Source of the DNA: Paulinella micropora
Taxonomy: Eukaryota > Cercozoa > Imbricatea > Euglyphida > Paulinellidae
Direction of reading: 5' to 3'
Assembly: GCA_019918135.1 (NCBI GenBank)
Contig: WBZZ01006710.1
Coordinates: forward strand, 22,501 to 86,500
Length of the DNA: 64,000 bases
In this document: piece by piece, positions 8,341-16,900 of the stretch
How positions within the stretch are numbered: position 1 is the stretch's first letter
How the letters are laid out: each line of letters opens with the position of its first letter
Program-made: the position numbers and the translations under genes
The notes under the pieces: generated by a model
The model's database searches: none
Seen by the model: the letters and a program-made list of their open reading frames with translations, nothing else
Told to the model about the DNA's origin: nothing

Positions 8341-9153
8341 TTACCTAGATTTTAACAAATTGAAAAAGGATGTAAATAAATTAAAATAATTAGTCTCCCT
8401 GTAAATCAACAAAGTCATAACAACTCCCAAACCATTGAGATTTATAGCCTGATCGTTTTCGTCTGTAAGATAAAACCTGAATACATTATTTGAACTGGTG
8501 GATAATTTCTTACCATACTCAGACCCGCTTCCGTCGTATATAACGGCTCCAAATGGTATTTCGTTGGCAGTATATATTTCTTGTAGCACGTGATTATCAC
8601 CTTCGCCCACTAAGTCCGATTGAAGGTATAAAGTCTTTTCACCAGTTAAAATAATTACATTTGGCGATTTAATAAAATCATCAGCAAAGAAATATGTGAA
8701 ATTTCTATCAAACCCCATTACTTCGTGAATACGGGTATCACCATCAAATATAAACCGCGGTTGAATACCTTTATTCTCTGACACACTGAATGTTAATTTG
8801 CCATCTTCTGGTTCTATGTTGGTATTATTACTGGATACAACATAAGTATAATTATTAGGGCTGTCTGCGGTTAGCACCTCCGACAACTTATTTTTTAGAT
8901 TGTTCATTGTGTAGTTTCCCTCAGGTATCGTAATTAAAGCCTCATACCCGTCTTCGCTAAGAGTAAAAGTATTGTATGGTGAAGCCACAGAGTAATACGA
9001 CTTCGGCACATAAATATGAAGTATTTTACAATGTGTGGGATTGTCCAGTGATTTTAAGTTTATTTCGTGTGTAAAGTCGCTATCTGTGCCTGTTATCCTG
9101 TTTTTACTATTGACATAATAGATACCAGAACTTCTTCCTCCCTTATAATCCAT
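8341..9153 (-). CDS. Penton-like minor capsid protein
   Basis: 270 residues when started at the ATG at 9153, which matches the start and length of the element 2 homologue (34335-35147, also 270). The order of features (short N-terminus, YYVNSKNR, S-DFTH, IHVPKSYY, then GNYTMNNLKNKL) is typical of the small vertex proteins of Polinton-like viruses. An in-frame extension to 9204 exists, but it lies wholly inside a palindromic repeat (9154-9205) and is unlikely to be original. The gene is followed by the capsid gene on the same strand. Confidence 0.7.
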   Translation of the reverse strand: MDYKGGRSSGIYYVNSKNRITGTDSDFTHEINLKSLDNPTHCKILHIYVPKSYYSVASPYNTFTLSEDGYEALITIPEGNYTMNNLKNKLSEVLTADSPNNYTYVVSSNNTNIEPEDGKLTFSVSENKGIQPRFIFDGDTRIHEVMGFDRNFTYFFADDFIKSPNVIILTGEKTLYLQSDLVGEGDNHVLQEIYTANEIPFGAVIYDGSGSEYGKKLSTSSNNVFRFYLTDENDQAINLNGLGVVMTLLIYRETNYFNLFTSFFNLLKSR

Positions 9154-9298
9154 GATATTTAGAATTGCGCTTCGTGCTGTCGCACTCTCGCTTATTCTAA
9201 ACATCGTTTTTTTCTTTTTCAAAAAAATTAATCGGTTTTCGATGGTTATCAACAAACGAGAATGAGTGAAACGAATGAGAGTGTAGTTGATAACTATC
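9154..9298. repeat. Inverted pair of GATATTT...AAACATC hairpins
   Basis: The first copy, 9154-9205, has arms TTAGAAT/ATTCTAA. The second, 9241-9298, is in opposite orientation with arms TTATCAAC/GTTGATAA. Both have conserved inner parts rich in CGAATGAGAGTG-type sequence. They fill the junction between the penton start and the protease end, with an AT-rich spacer between them. They are absent from the same junction in element 2. Confidence 0.8.
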
Positions 9299-9300
9299 TT

Positions 9301-11406
9301 TCAAATAAAAGTATCAAAATTACCATAACCATTCTGTGCTTTCAACTTTTCCGCTTCTTCTTCTTTTAAGTCTGTGAAACCCGAACTAAACTTAAATCGG
9401 TTGCCTTTCGCTCGCTCCATTAAAAATCTCATACTATGCCAACCGCACGTGTCTGAGGTGTTGGATTGTTGCTTTACTTGATTGACCTTCATCAATAAAT
9501 AACTATCGGGGTGGCTTTTATCTATTAGCCTTTTCATTTGTTGCTGAAAGTCTTCCGTTGGTTGGTAAAGTGCTAATGGGTCATACACTTCCCCTGACCT
9601 GTCTTTATCCAGACTTACCCATATAGCAATCCAATGAGACCCCGCTTGTTTGTGATTATCCAAATTCATAATAAATCCGTATCGCTTTCTTTTTTCTGGA
9701 TTTAGTTTGTAGATTTCATCGCTGGCTATTGCTCCGAGATACCATCCATATTTTTTCATTATGTCGTCTATTTCATTAGTCATTAGTCCCCGATATTTAT
9801 CAACTACACTCTCATTCGTTTCACTCATTCCCGTTTGTTGATAAACATCGTCAACTGGCTTTTCTGGTTGCTGTGGTTGTGGTTCCTCTTGCTGTTGTTC
9901 ATCTGGCTCTGGCTGTGGTTGTTCTAATGATGCGGTAATCGTAGGGGGTATTGTAGGGGGTGGCATCCCTTCATCAACATTTAAATCCGCTGAAACTTGT
10001 TTATCTACATTTGGGTCTATTGTCATTTTGTTAGTTAGAGTATTTACAAAATCATGTTTGTTCATTGTGTGTTTCCAATCTTTGCGGGCTAAGTATTTTT
10101 TTATTTTCGCTATTGAAAATACCTTATCAATTAATTCTTCTAATGTCTTTGCTCCACTCCCTTTTTGCTCACTAGTGCCCATATACTCTTCATATCTAGC
10201 ATAATCCGCCACTTTTCTTTTTACGTTTTTCACCTCACTTCCAACATCAATATTAAACCTTTTAATCATGTTAATAATCCAATTTGAAGTGTCTTTGTAA
10301 TTTAATTTGTTATGACCATCATTATTTAGTCTCTTTTTTAAAGCCTGTGCTAACTCTTTTATGGTAATGGTTGGGTGATAAGTTTTTGAAAATCCAGAGA
10401 TTAAAAATTGATTAATTTGTAAATTTTCAAGATGCTTACCCTTTTCTTCCGCTTTCTTTTTTTCCTTTTCAAGTTTTTCTTTATATTCTTCTGCTAACTT
10501 TTTCTGTTCCTCTAAAGATGTCGCTGTGGCTATAGCCGTCTGAATATCTTGACTGGCTTTTTGTAAGTCTTTGAGACTCATCTTTTTTATGAACTTATCT
10601 GTATATCCTGCTAATTTCAGTGTTTCAATATCTTTCTGCTTTTGCTTTTTTTCTTCCTCATATTGCTCTTTTGTTTTCAATGGTGCTTCATCTCCTAAAT
10701 CAGGTAAGGCTGGTGCTTGTGGAATATCTCCAACACGTTGGAGATATGGTGCTTGTGGTTGTCCCTGTTGTGGTGGGGCTTGTGGTTGTCCCTGTTGTTG
10801 TGGCATGATATATTGATACTGCTGTGGCGGTGGCATAATAGCCAATCTTTGGTTCCTTTGCTGTTCGTATTGTAAATCCTCTATGAGTTTTTGCTCCCTC
10901 CTTAGTTCTCTGTCTTTTTGCTCTTGTCGTTCCTTGATATCGGATAGTTCATTGCGGTGTATCCTTGCTAACTCATCCTGCCTTTCCTTCACATCTGCTA
11001 CGTCTTTTCGTTCTAGCCTTTTCTTTTCTTCTTCTAAATCCTCCCTTTTCTTCTTTTCCTTTTCTTCCTCGTCATGTATTAACTCATATTTCTTTTGTAA
11101 GTTGCTTTGTATTTGGTTTCGGTTCTCGTGTTCAAGACGATTGAAATCAGATTTGATTATTTTTTCCCTTGGTTTGCGGCTAGCCCTTTGCGACTTTGGT
11201 TTGCTAATATATTTCATAAAAAGTTTAACGATTTGTAATGTGCTTAAATCATTTGTTTTCTTACCAAAATTAAGATAATATTTTTTACCCTTCTGGATAA
11301 TATATGGCCTCCCGCTCTTATTTCTATAAACTCGTGGGGGTCTTACCTTAGCCTTTTTCACATTCTTAGTCTTTGATATTTTAGAATTACGCTCCATGCT
11401 TCGCAT
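9301..11406 (-). CDS. Coiled-coil protein fused to adenovirus-type cysteine protease
   Basis: 701 residues. The N-terminus (RPPRVYRNKSGRPYI, LNFGKKTNDLSTLQIVKLF) is followed by a long charged coiled coil (about 90-340) with a Pro/Gln-rich break. The C-terminal 180 residues form an Ulp1/adenain-like maturation protease with catalytic His in GSHWIAIW, Asp in YDPLA and Cys in TCGWHSMRF. In element 2 the same protein is split by frameshifts. Two palindromic repeats lie inside the reading frame: 10724-10747 encodes the YLQRVGD-type peptide, and 9792-9849 encodes YQQTGMSETNES just before the protease domain. The start ATG lies in another copy (11375-11427), so the native start is uncertain. Confidence 0.85.
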   Translation of the reverse strand: MRSMERNSKISKTKNVKKAKVRPPRVYRNKSGRPYIIQKGKKYYLNFGKKTNDLSTLQIVKLFMKYISKPKSQRASRKPREKIIKSDFNRLEHENRNQIQSNLQKKYELIHDEEEKEKKKREDLEEEKKRLERKDVADVKERQDELARIHRNELSDIKERQEQKDRELRREQKLIEDLQYEQQRNQRLAIMPPPQQYQYIMPQQQGQPQAPPQQGQPQAPYLQRVGDIPQAPALPDLGDEAPLKTKEQYEEEKKQKQKDIETLKLAGYTDKFIKKMSLKDLQKASQDIQTAIATATSLEEQKKLAEEYKEKLEKEKKKAEEKGKHLENLQINQFLISGFSKTYHPTITIKELAQALKKRLNNDGHNKLNYKDTSNWIINMIKRFNIDVGSEVKNVKRKVADYARYEEYMGTSEQKGSGAKTLEELIDKVFSIAKIKKYLARKDWKHTMNKHDFVNTLTNKMTIDPNVDKQVSADLNVDEGMPPPTIPPTITASLEQPQPEPDEQQQEEPQPQQPEKPVDDVYQQTGMSETNESVVDKYRGLMTNEIDDIMKKYGWYLGAIASDEIYKLNPEKRKRYGFIMNLDNHKQAGSHWIAIWVSLDKDRSGEVYDPLALYQPTEDFQQQMKRLIDKSHPDSYLLMKVNQVKQQSNTSDTCGWHSMRFLMERAKGNRFKFSSGFTDLKEEEAEKLKAQNGYGNFDTFI
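9792..9849. repeat. Hairpin repeat inside the protease gene
   Basis: A full copy of the GATATTT...AAACATC family with arms TTATCAAC/GTTGATAA. It is read in frame in the protease gene on the minus strand. The same repeat at 13556-13613 is translatable as a nearly identical peptide, showing that this part of the protein derives from the repeat. Confidence 0.8.
10724..10747. repeat. ATCTCCAAC palindrome inside a coding sequence
   Basis: ATATCTCCAACACGTTGGAGATAT is read in frame on the minus strand within the coiled-coil/protease gene. The core is shared with 12419-12440 and the TIR copy at 566-585. Confidence 0.8.
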
Positions 11407-11520
11407 TCCCGCTTATTCTAAAACATCTATTTTTCTTTATTAAAAAAATTAATCTGAAACGATGTTTGTAAAACACACGAAAATGAGTGAAACGAATGAG
11501 AGTGTGGATTTACAAATATC
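11375..11520. repeat. Inverted pair of hairpin repeats
   Basis: The copies are 11375-11427 (arms TTTTAGAAT/ATTCTAAAA) and 11461-11520 (arms TTTGTAAA/TTTACAAA), in opposite orientation. They span the start of the protease gene and the end of the 11519-11839 gene. The stem sequence differs from neighbouring copies but still pairs within each copy. Confidence 0.8.
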
Positions 11521-11839
11521 AACGGAACTTTACAGCACCTCCTCGTTGCTTACCATACCCAAGTTTTGCGGCAGTAGCACTAACACTACCCGCGTAAGGC
11601 ACCCCAACACTACTCAATGCCCCCGCAGTCCTAGAGATTACCTTATTATCGCGAAGGAATTTATTAACAGCCAAGGCAGTTTTTCCGACCTTAGCCCAGT
11701 TAATCTTTCCTCCCTTTTGACCGCTCTTCTTCTTTGATCTTGTCCGAGATACTTTTTTTCCTCCCTTCTGTGGCATTGATGGATTATATCCGATGTTATA
11801 TCCTGATGGTTGTGAAATTATCACTGGTGATACTGGCAT
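11519..11839 (-). CDS. Small basic Gly/Lys-rich virion protein
   Basis: 106 residues. The N-terminus PVIISQPSGYNIGYNP is followed by a Lys/Arg/Gly-rich stretch (QKGGKKVSRTRSKKKSGQKGG) and a hydrophobic-basic C-terminus ending GYGKQRGGAVKF. The element 2 homologue is 37101-37412. Small basic Gly-rich proteins of this kind next to the packaging ATPase recall adenovirus core or cement proteins. Condensing DNA or lining the capsid is inference. The stop codon lies inside a hairpin repeat. Confidence 0.65.
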   Translation of the reverse strand: MPVSPVIISQPSGYNIGYNPSMPQKGGKKVSRTRSKKKSGQKGGKINWAKVGKTALAVNKFLRDNKVISRTAGALSSVGVPYAGSVSATAAKLGYGKQRGGAVKFR

Positions 11840-11867
11840 ATATAATACAGAAAAATAATTAATTATT

Positions 11868-11986
11868 GATATTTAAAATTCCGCACTTTCGTCTTCGACT
11901 TTCGTGCGGTTTTTAAACATCGTTTTTCGATGTTTATGAGCAAGCGAAAATGAGCGAAGCGAATGAAAGCGATGCTCATAAATATC
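11868..11986. repeat. Inverted pair of hairpin repeats
   Basis: The copies are 11868-11921 (arms TTTAAAA/TTTTTAAA) and 11929-11986 (arms TTTATGAGC/GCTCATAAA), only seven bases apart. They fill the whole junction between the 11519-11839 start and the packaging ATPase stop at 11988. Confidence 0.8.
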
Positions 11987-11987
11987 A

Positions 11988-12809
11988 TTATTTCAAACGA
12001 TAAGCAAAATTTTTTCTTAACTCATCATCAACACTTGAGACATAAAGAAAATTAAATCTCTCCTTTGTTGCTTCGTGATACTTTTGAAGAAAGTAATCAA
12101 AATCAAAAGATAAGTCTAAGTGTTTATACACGAGTTCCATTTTGTCCTGAGATTGGGCTGGAAAGATTAATAAATAATCTAACTGCTTTATGGCTTCTGG
12201 CCGTAGGTCGTTCAGATACTGACTAGACATAATCACCTTTGATTTATAGTGCCTATTCTTTTTTAACAAATCGCTTACGGACTTGTCTCTTAATCCACTT
12301 CCTAAATCATCCAAAACAAAAACAACCTCTGGCGAAATATACTTACTTGGTCTTTCTTTCGGTGCTTCATTTGTCTGTTTCTTTTCTTTTCCGAAATAAA
12401 GAAATTGTGGTTTCTCCTTATCTCCAACATGTTGGAGATATTCTACTTCTCCTTCTTGCTCTTCGTCTGGTTTATTCAGTTTGTCCAACTCGTAATCAAT
12501 AATATTCACACCATCCGATTTAAGAAAGGTATATACCGCCATTGGGTTTCCCCTGTTCTTAAAGTGCTTTACCATTGCTTTATAAATGTAGTCCTTGTGA
12601 ATTGTTGAAGCGATAATAACAATACGGGTTTTTCTGTCTGTTGTCCGTTTCAGTATTTCAAAGAGTGCTGTTGTTTTCCCGCTCTTCTTTCTAGCAAGTA
12701 GAAATATGTTGGCATACGGCTCATTAAATAATTTATAACCTTTTGCTTTTTTGTTTCCATCACCCTCTTGTTTTACTGGCTTCACCTTAATGCTATTGAT
12801 TTTTTCCAT
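11988..12809 (-). CDS. Genome-packaging ATPase (A32/FtsK-HerA type)
   Basis: 273 residues. It pumps viral DNA into preformed capsids. Walker A is LARKKSGKTTALF (about 39-50) and Walker B is VVFVLDDLGS (about 165). A sensor-like SSQYLNDLRP follows. The start at 12809 (MEKIN) matches the element 2 copy (37450-38271). Compared with that copy, residues around 125-135 carry an extra YLQHVGD encoded by the palindrome at 12419-12440. A run resembling TATATAAG lies directly ahead of the ATG. Confidence 0.9.
   Translation of the reverse strand: MEKINSIKVKPVKQEGDGNKKAKGYKLFNEPYANIFLLARKKSGKTTALFEILKRTTDRKTRIVIIASTIHKDYIYKAMVKHFKNRGNPMAVYTFLKSDGVNIIDYELDKLNKPDEEQEGEVEYLQHVGDKEKPQFLYFGKEKKQTNEAPKERPSKYISPEVVFVLDDLGSGLRDKSVSDLLKKNRHYKSKVIMSSQYLNDLRPEAIKQLDYLLIFPAQSQDKMELVYKHLDLSFDFDYFLQKYHEATKERFNFLYVSSVDDELRKNFAYRLK
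12419..12440. repeat. ATCTCCAAC palindrome inserted in the ATPase gene
   Basis: TATCTCCAACATGTTGGAGA-type palindrome, read in frame as YLQHVGD in the ATPase. The corresponding stretch of the element 2 ATPase (EGEVVRDEKEEP) lacks it, so insertion in the element 1 lineage is the simplest reading. Confidence 0.85.
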
Positions 12810-12847
12810 CTTATATATCATAAGTCAAATTTTCTCAAAAATTAGAC

Positions 12848-13210
12848 TTAAGCAAGAAACTCTAGGCATACAACAATTCGCCCCGCTAAATTTCCTGTGT
12901 CAATATTTCCGCTGTCAGTTTCAAGGATTTTAAATGTATATTGGCCGTCAGTCCATCCGACAACACCCAAATTATAACCGAGATTTGAAATGTTTGCTGT
13001 AGTGCTGTCCGCAAATGTTCCAATAATTCCAATTCTATCCATGTAAAGAATTCTGGTTTTCGTCTCTGTCTGGTCGTTCATATAGTGGATAAACTTAACA
13101 TTCATTTTGGTGGGTGTGAATGACATTTGGATATTTTTATTAAATGTTTTGCTTCCTCCCGCAAAATCATTGCTCAGAAAAATAATCTTTTGGTATTTAT
13201 AGTCAGTCAT
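12848..13210 (-). CDS. Conserved 120-residue protein
   Basis: It starts MTDYKYQKIIFLSNDF and ends CLEFLA. A homologue occupies the same place in element 2 (38287-38649). The protein is beta-rich with no membrane segment and no recognisable catalytic motif. It sits between the packaging ATPase and a divergent secreted-type gene. It is probably a small virion component, but this rests only on synteny. The ATG overlaps the ATG of the opposite-strand gene at 13209 through the tetranucleotide CATG. Confidence 0.6.
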   Translation of the reverse strand: MTDYKYQKIIFLSNDFAGGSKTFNKNIQMSFTPTKMNVKFIHYMNDQTETKTRILYMDRIGIIGTFADSTTANISNLGYNLGVVGWTDGQYTFKILETDSGNIDTGNLAGRIVVCLEFLA

Positions 13211-13469
13211 GGTTATATTACTGATGATAAACTTTTTAATAATCAAAATATTTTCGCGGACTGCCTGCGACTTTTACTCACGGATAAGTGAAAAAAAGAA
13301 TATAAGTTGTGTTTATTGTATTCAAAAAGGTATAGATACTAAATTTAAATGTATTTACAAACCGATGAGTGATTGGTGTGTTAGTTTTGATGAAGCACTA
13401 CCTTTAATGTGTTCGGGTAGTGATGCTTCTTGGTATAAAATCCACTTATATGAATGTTCATTTCTTTGA
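13209..13469 (+). CDS. Small secreted Cys-rich protein
   Basis: 86 residues. A hydrophobic N-terminus (MVILLMINFLIIKIF) suggests a signal peptide, then TACDFYSR, paired cysteines (C-x2-C, later CIYK, WC), FDEALPLMC and a final C. The element 2 homologue (38687-38938) keeps all but the signal sequence closely similar, including the Cys spacing and FDEALPLMC. The conserved cysteines point to disulfides outside the cytoplasm. A role at the particle surface, in host contact or in membrane passage is inference. A second ATG at 13224 is possible as start. Confidence 0.65.
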   Translation: MVILLMINFLIIKIFSRTACDFYSRISEKKNISCVYCIQKGIDTKFKCIYKPMSDWCVSFDEALPLMCSGSDASWYKIHLYECSFL

Positions 13470-13613
13470 TATTTTAGAATTTCACTCTCGTGCTGTCGCA
13501 CTCCCGTTTATTCTCAAACATCGTAAACAGACAAAAAAAATTAAAAATGGGAGACGATGTTTATCAACAAACGAGAATGAGCGAAGCGAATGAGAGTGAA
13601 GTTGATAAATATC
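13468..13613. repeat. Inverted pair of hairpin repeats
   Basis: The copies are 13468-13522 (arms TTTTAGAAT/ATTCTCAAA) and 13556-13613 (arms TTTATCAAC/GTTGATAAA), between the Cys-rich gene and the convergent membrane-protein gene. The open frame at 13490-13675 is made of this repeat and is not annotated as a gene. Confidence 0.8.
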
Positions 13614-13962
13614 ATTTCTTTGAAGAAGGTGATGGAAGGCATATCCCAATCAAAAGTGTTAAAATACCGACATAAGTATTAGCAACCTCACAAGGTAAGT
13701 TCTTTTCAGATAGCCTTACGATACAAAGGGTTATAATGGAGATAATGATACCCATTTGAAATAAGTATTTAATAAGTCGGCTGTCTGTCGGTCTGTTTTT
13801 CATACAACAGCACGACCAGTTATCTTCCAATTCATGCTCTACTTTTTTTTCCTCAGTCTTTAGTTCTACTTCAAGAACACGGGATTTTAACTCGGGAGTT
13901 AGTTCGCCATCCATATCCATAATAGGTGGGGGTCTGTGAAGTCTGGTTGTATTATTAGCCAT
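13612..13962 (-). CDS. Membrane protein with two C-terminal hydrophobic segments
   Basis: 116 residues. A Pro-rich N-terminus (RPPPIMD) is followed by a charged helix, a CCC motif (NWSCCCMKN), then hydrophobic segments YLFQMGIIISIITLCIVRL and TYVGILTLLIGICL. The element 2 homologue (39700-40046) shows the same order. It overlaps the end of the long fibre gene by eight bases (13955-13962), so the two are probably co-transcribed. An internal virion membrane or host membrane interaction is possible. Confidence 0.65.
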   Translation of the reverse strand: MANNTTRLHRPPPIMDMDGELTPELKSRVLEVELKTEEKKVEHELEDNWSCCCMKNRPTDSRLIKYLFQMGIIISIITLCIVRLSEKNLPCEVANTYVGILTLLIGICLPSPSSKK

Positions 13963-16900
13963 TTTCTCTAATTTCTTGTAGTATATTCATGAGATTTTTA
14001 TTTTCTTTTTCTAAATTAACTACCCTATCTCGGACATGTCCGAGATTATCTGATAATTGTTGAACCGCTTTAATTAACGGGGCTATAAACTCGGAATAAC
14101 CTATACCATAACCGACATCACCACTATCAATACATTTAACATCTTCTGGCTTAACACTCACACCTTTCAATTCGTATTCCGCTCTTTGCTTTGGACAGGG
14201 AACCATAATTGTTTCTTTTATAAAACCGCCAAAATCTAGCATATCCATTTCTGTTAGTATGTCTTCTAATTCTTGTGCTATTAAGCCAGTCCTACATTTC
14301 TTTTTGTCGTCAATCATACGATAGCAGACGGGATTTAACTTGTTGATAAAATCTAAGCCTAAACATTCCTTTATGTCTTCTTTTTTTCTCCTGTCTGAAT
14401 ATTGAATTGGATTAGACAATACCCACAACTGACCATCACTCGCTTTCAATGACATTAAAGCAGTATTTGAACCATTCTCCCATATGAACCCACTCGTTGA
14501 AGAATTATTCACTCTAAATCTAATAGCATAAGAAGTTAATCCTCCGCCTACTCCTCCTGCTGGTGCCGTTCCTCCACTTAACGATTTACTTGCCCCAGAC
14601 TGGCTCATATAAATCCCCCATGCTGAATCTCCAATGTCCCACATAAATATTCCTCTCGCATTCGTCCCGTCTGTTTGTCCTTGAATTGCTATTTTCGCCC
14701 CATTAGTTGATGCTGATGCCGTTGTTAGTGTGCCTGTGTATGTAATTCCCGCATTTGCCGTTATTAATCCACTCGCAGTTAATGTTGTTGTTGATATACC
14801 AGCATTTGCCGTTATTAATCCACTCGCAGTGATCGTAGTTGTTGATACACCAGCACTAGCCGTTATTAATCCTTTTGTCCATAAAGTCCCGTTTGCCCCG
14901 TTTAATGACATTAACAATTGTTCGGAAGAGTTCTCCCATATAAAACCATCGGTTGAAACATTGCTAACTCTAAATCTAACGGCGAAAGAAGTAAAATCGT
15001 TTCCAGCAACGGCTGATGCCACTCCACCTGCTAGAGATTTATTGGCTCCAGATTGTGCCATATAAATACCATAATTTGTATTGCCAGTGTCCCACAAAAA
15101 TATTCCTCTTGTATTACCGCCATTAGTATTTCCTTGTATGACTATGCTAGAGCCCCCTGTCGCTGTTAATAATCCGCTTGCGGTTAGTGTCGTTGTTGAT
15201 ACCCCCGCATTTGCCGTTATTAATCCACTCGCGGTTGCGGTTGTTGTTGATATCCCCGCGGTTGAAGTAATTGTCGTTCCCGTTATTGTTCCTCCATTTG
15301 TTATATTGTTTGAATTCATGTCTAAGGCACCATAAAATCGCATACCGCCAGCATTGTTAAAACGGACAATGTCTGACGAAGCACTTTTATTATCCAAAAG
15401 TTTTGAAATATAAAGTCCCGCCCCTTTTACATCAGATGCTACATTCGTAAATACATAACCTCTTTGGTTCGCGGTTCCACTTGTAGCGGTATTTAGAGTA
15501 AATAAGAAATATTGGTAATCTCCCGATGTCTGTGAAAAGAATATATCTCCTCCATTTTGGTTTAATATCCTCGCACCATTATATGTTATATTTCCACCAT
15601 TAGTGATAGTTTGATTATTAAAATCAGCATTGTTCGTTAAAGTTAGATATTTTATCGTAGTGCTCGCCCCGTTGAATGTTTTACTTCCTGTTATGGTTTG
15701 GTCTGTTGATAGTTTTACATTTTGCCCGTCCAATGTGTCCGCATACCCTTTTGTCGCTCCGTCCGTTGATAATGTCGGAGTTCCAAGGTTGGCTATTTTG
15801 CTACTATTACAATCTAGCCCCGAAGCATTTACCCAACCGACTATCGTCCCGTCAATAATAAAACTTATTTTTTTGGCAGAAATTTCAAAGTTGTAATATG
15901 TTGCTGTTTTCATATCCAAACTAGCAATAGAGCCGATATTACTGGTAGAATTGAAAACGATAAATGTGCCCTTTGTTGTAGCATTTATTGAATTTCCTGT
16001 TATTTCAAGACCACTGCTATATGTCTTAATTCCTGCTATGGATTGGTTTCCTGTTAGTTTCACATTTTGCCCGTCTAATGTATCCACATACGTTTTATTC
16101 GCCCCGTCCGTTGTTGCTGTTGGTGTGGCCAAATTTGTAATTTTTCTATTGTTTAAAGATAGTGTCGTGCCCGTTGCTGTCGCTATTACATTATCCCCAG
16201 CATATAAATCAACATATGACCCTGTTATTTGTATCGGATAATAGCCCGCGGTTGCTATTTTTTGTGCCACAATCTCTCCTATATTTGTCGCCGTATCAAA
16301 GGCGATACCGATACCATCAAAAGCGGTTGGAGCAGTAGCACCTCGCACTTCTATTGTTGAAGTAAATTTTTTATTCCCTGCTATGGATTGGTCTCCTGTT
16401 AGTTTAACAACCGAAGTGTCAAGAGTAGAAACATCAACACCATCAACAAGATTAATATTTGTTATGCTTTGGCTTTTCATATCAATCCCCGCACTCGCAT
16501 TTATTATACTGCTAAATGTCTTAATACCCGCTATGGTTTGGTCTCCTGTTAGTTTAACCACAGAAGTATCAAGAGTAGAAACATCAACACCATCAACAAG
16601 ATTAACATTTGTTATTGAAAATCCTCCCATATTTAAACTGCCCGTCATAGCCGTTGTGCCGTCCTTTGCTAGTTTCGTATCGGTGTAAGCCTTTGTTGAA
16701 GCATCGCCGTCATAGAATGGTGCGGGCAGACCGCTGATTGCTGTCGTGCTGTTAAAATTTAAAACATTATTTGTCAATGTCATTCCACCACCTGTTGTTG
16801 GAGCAAAAAGTATGGACGAGCCTACAATAGTTAGTGGATAGCCCGTTGCTCCACCTGCCTCCGACGAATAGATAGAGCCCATATTATTGTTGTAATTGAA

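Noticed and set aside
9154..9204. N-terminal extension of the penton-like protein to 9204
   Set aside because: The extension is encoded by a hairpin repeat, and the homologue in element 2 starts at the position equal to 9153.
13490..13675. Plus-strand frame of 61 codons
   Set aside because: It consists of two hairpin repeats and the overlap with the membrane-protein gene.
14730..16688. Plus-strand frames with repeated VINPLAV-type motifs
   Set aside because: They are antisense to the repetitive fibre gene.
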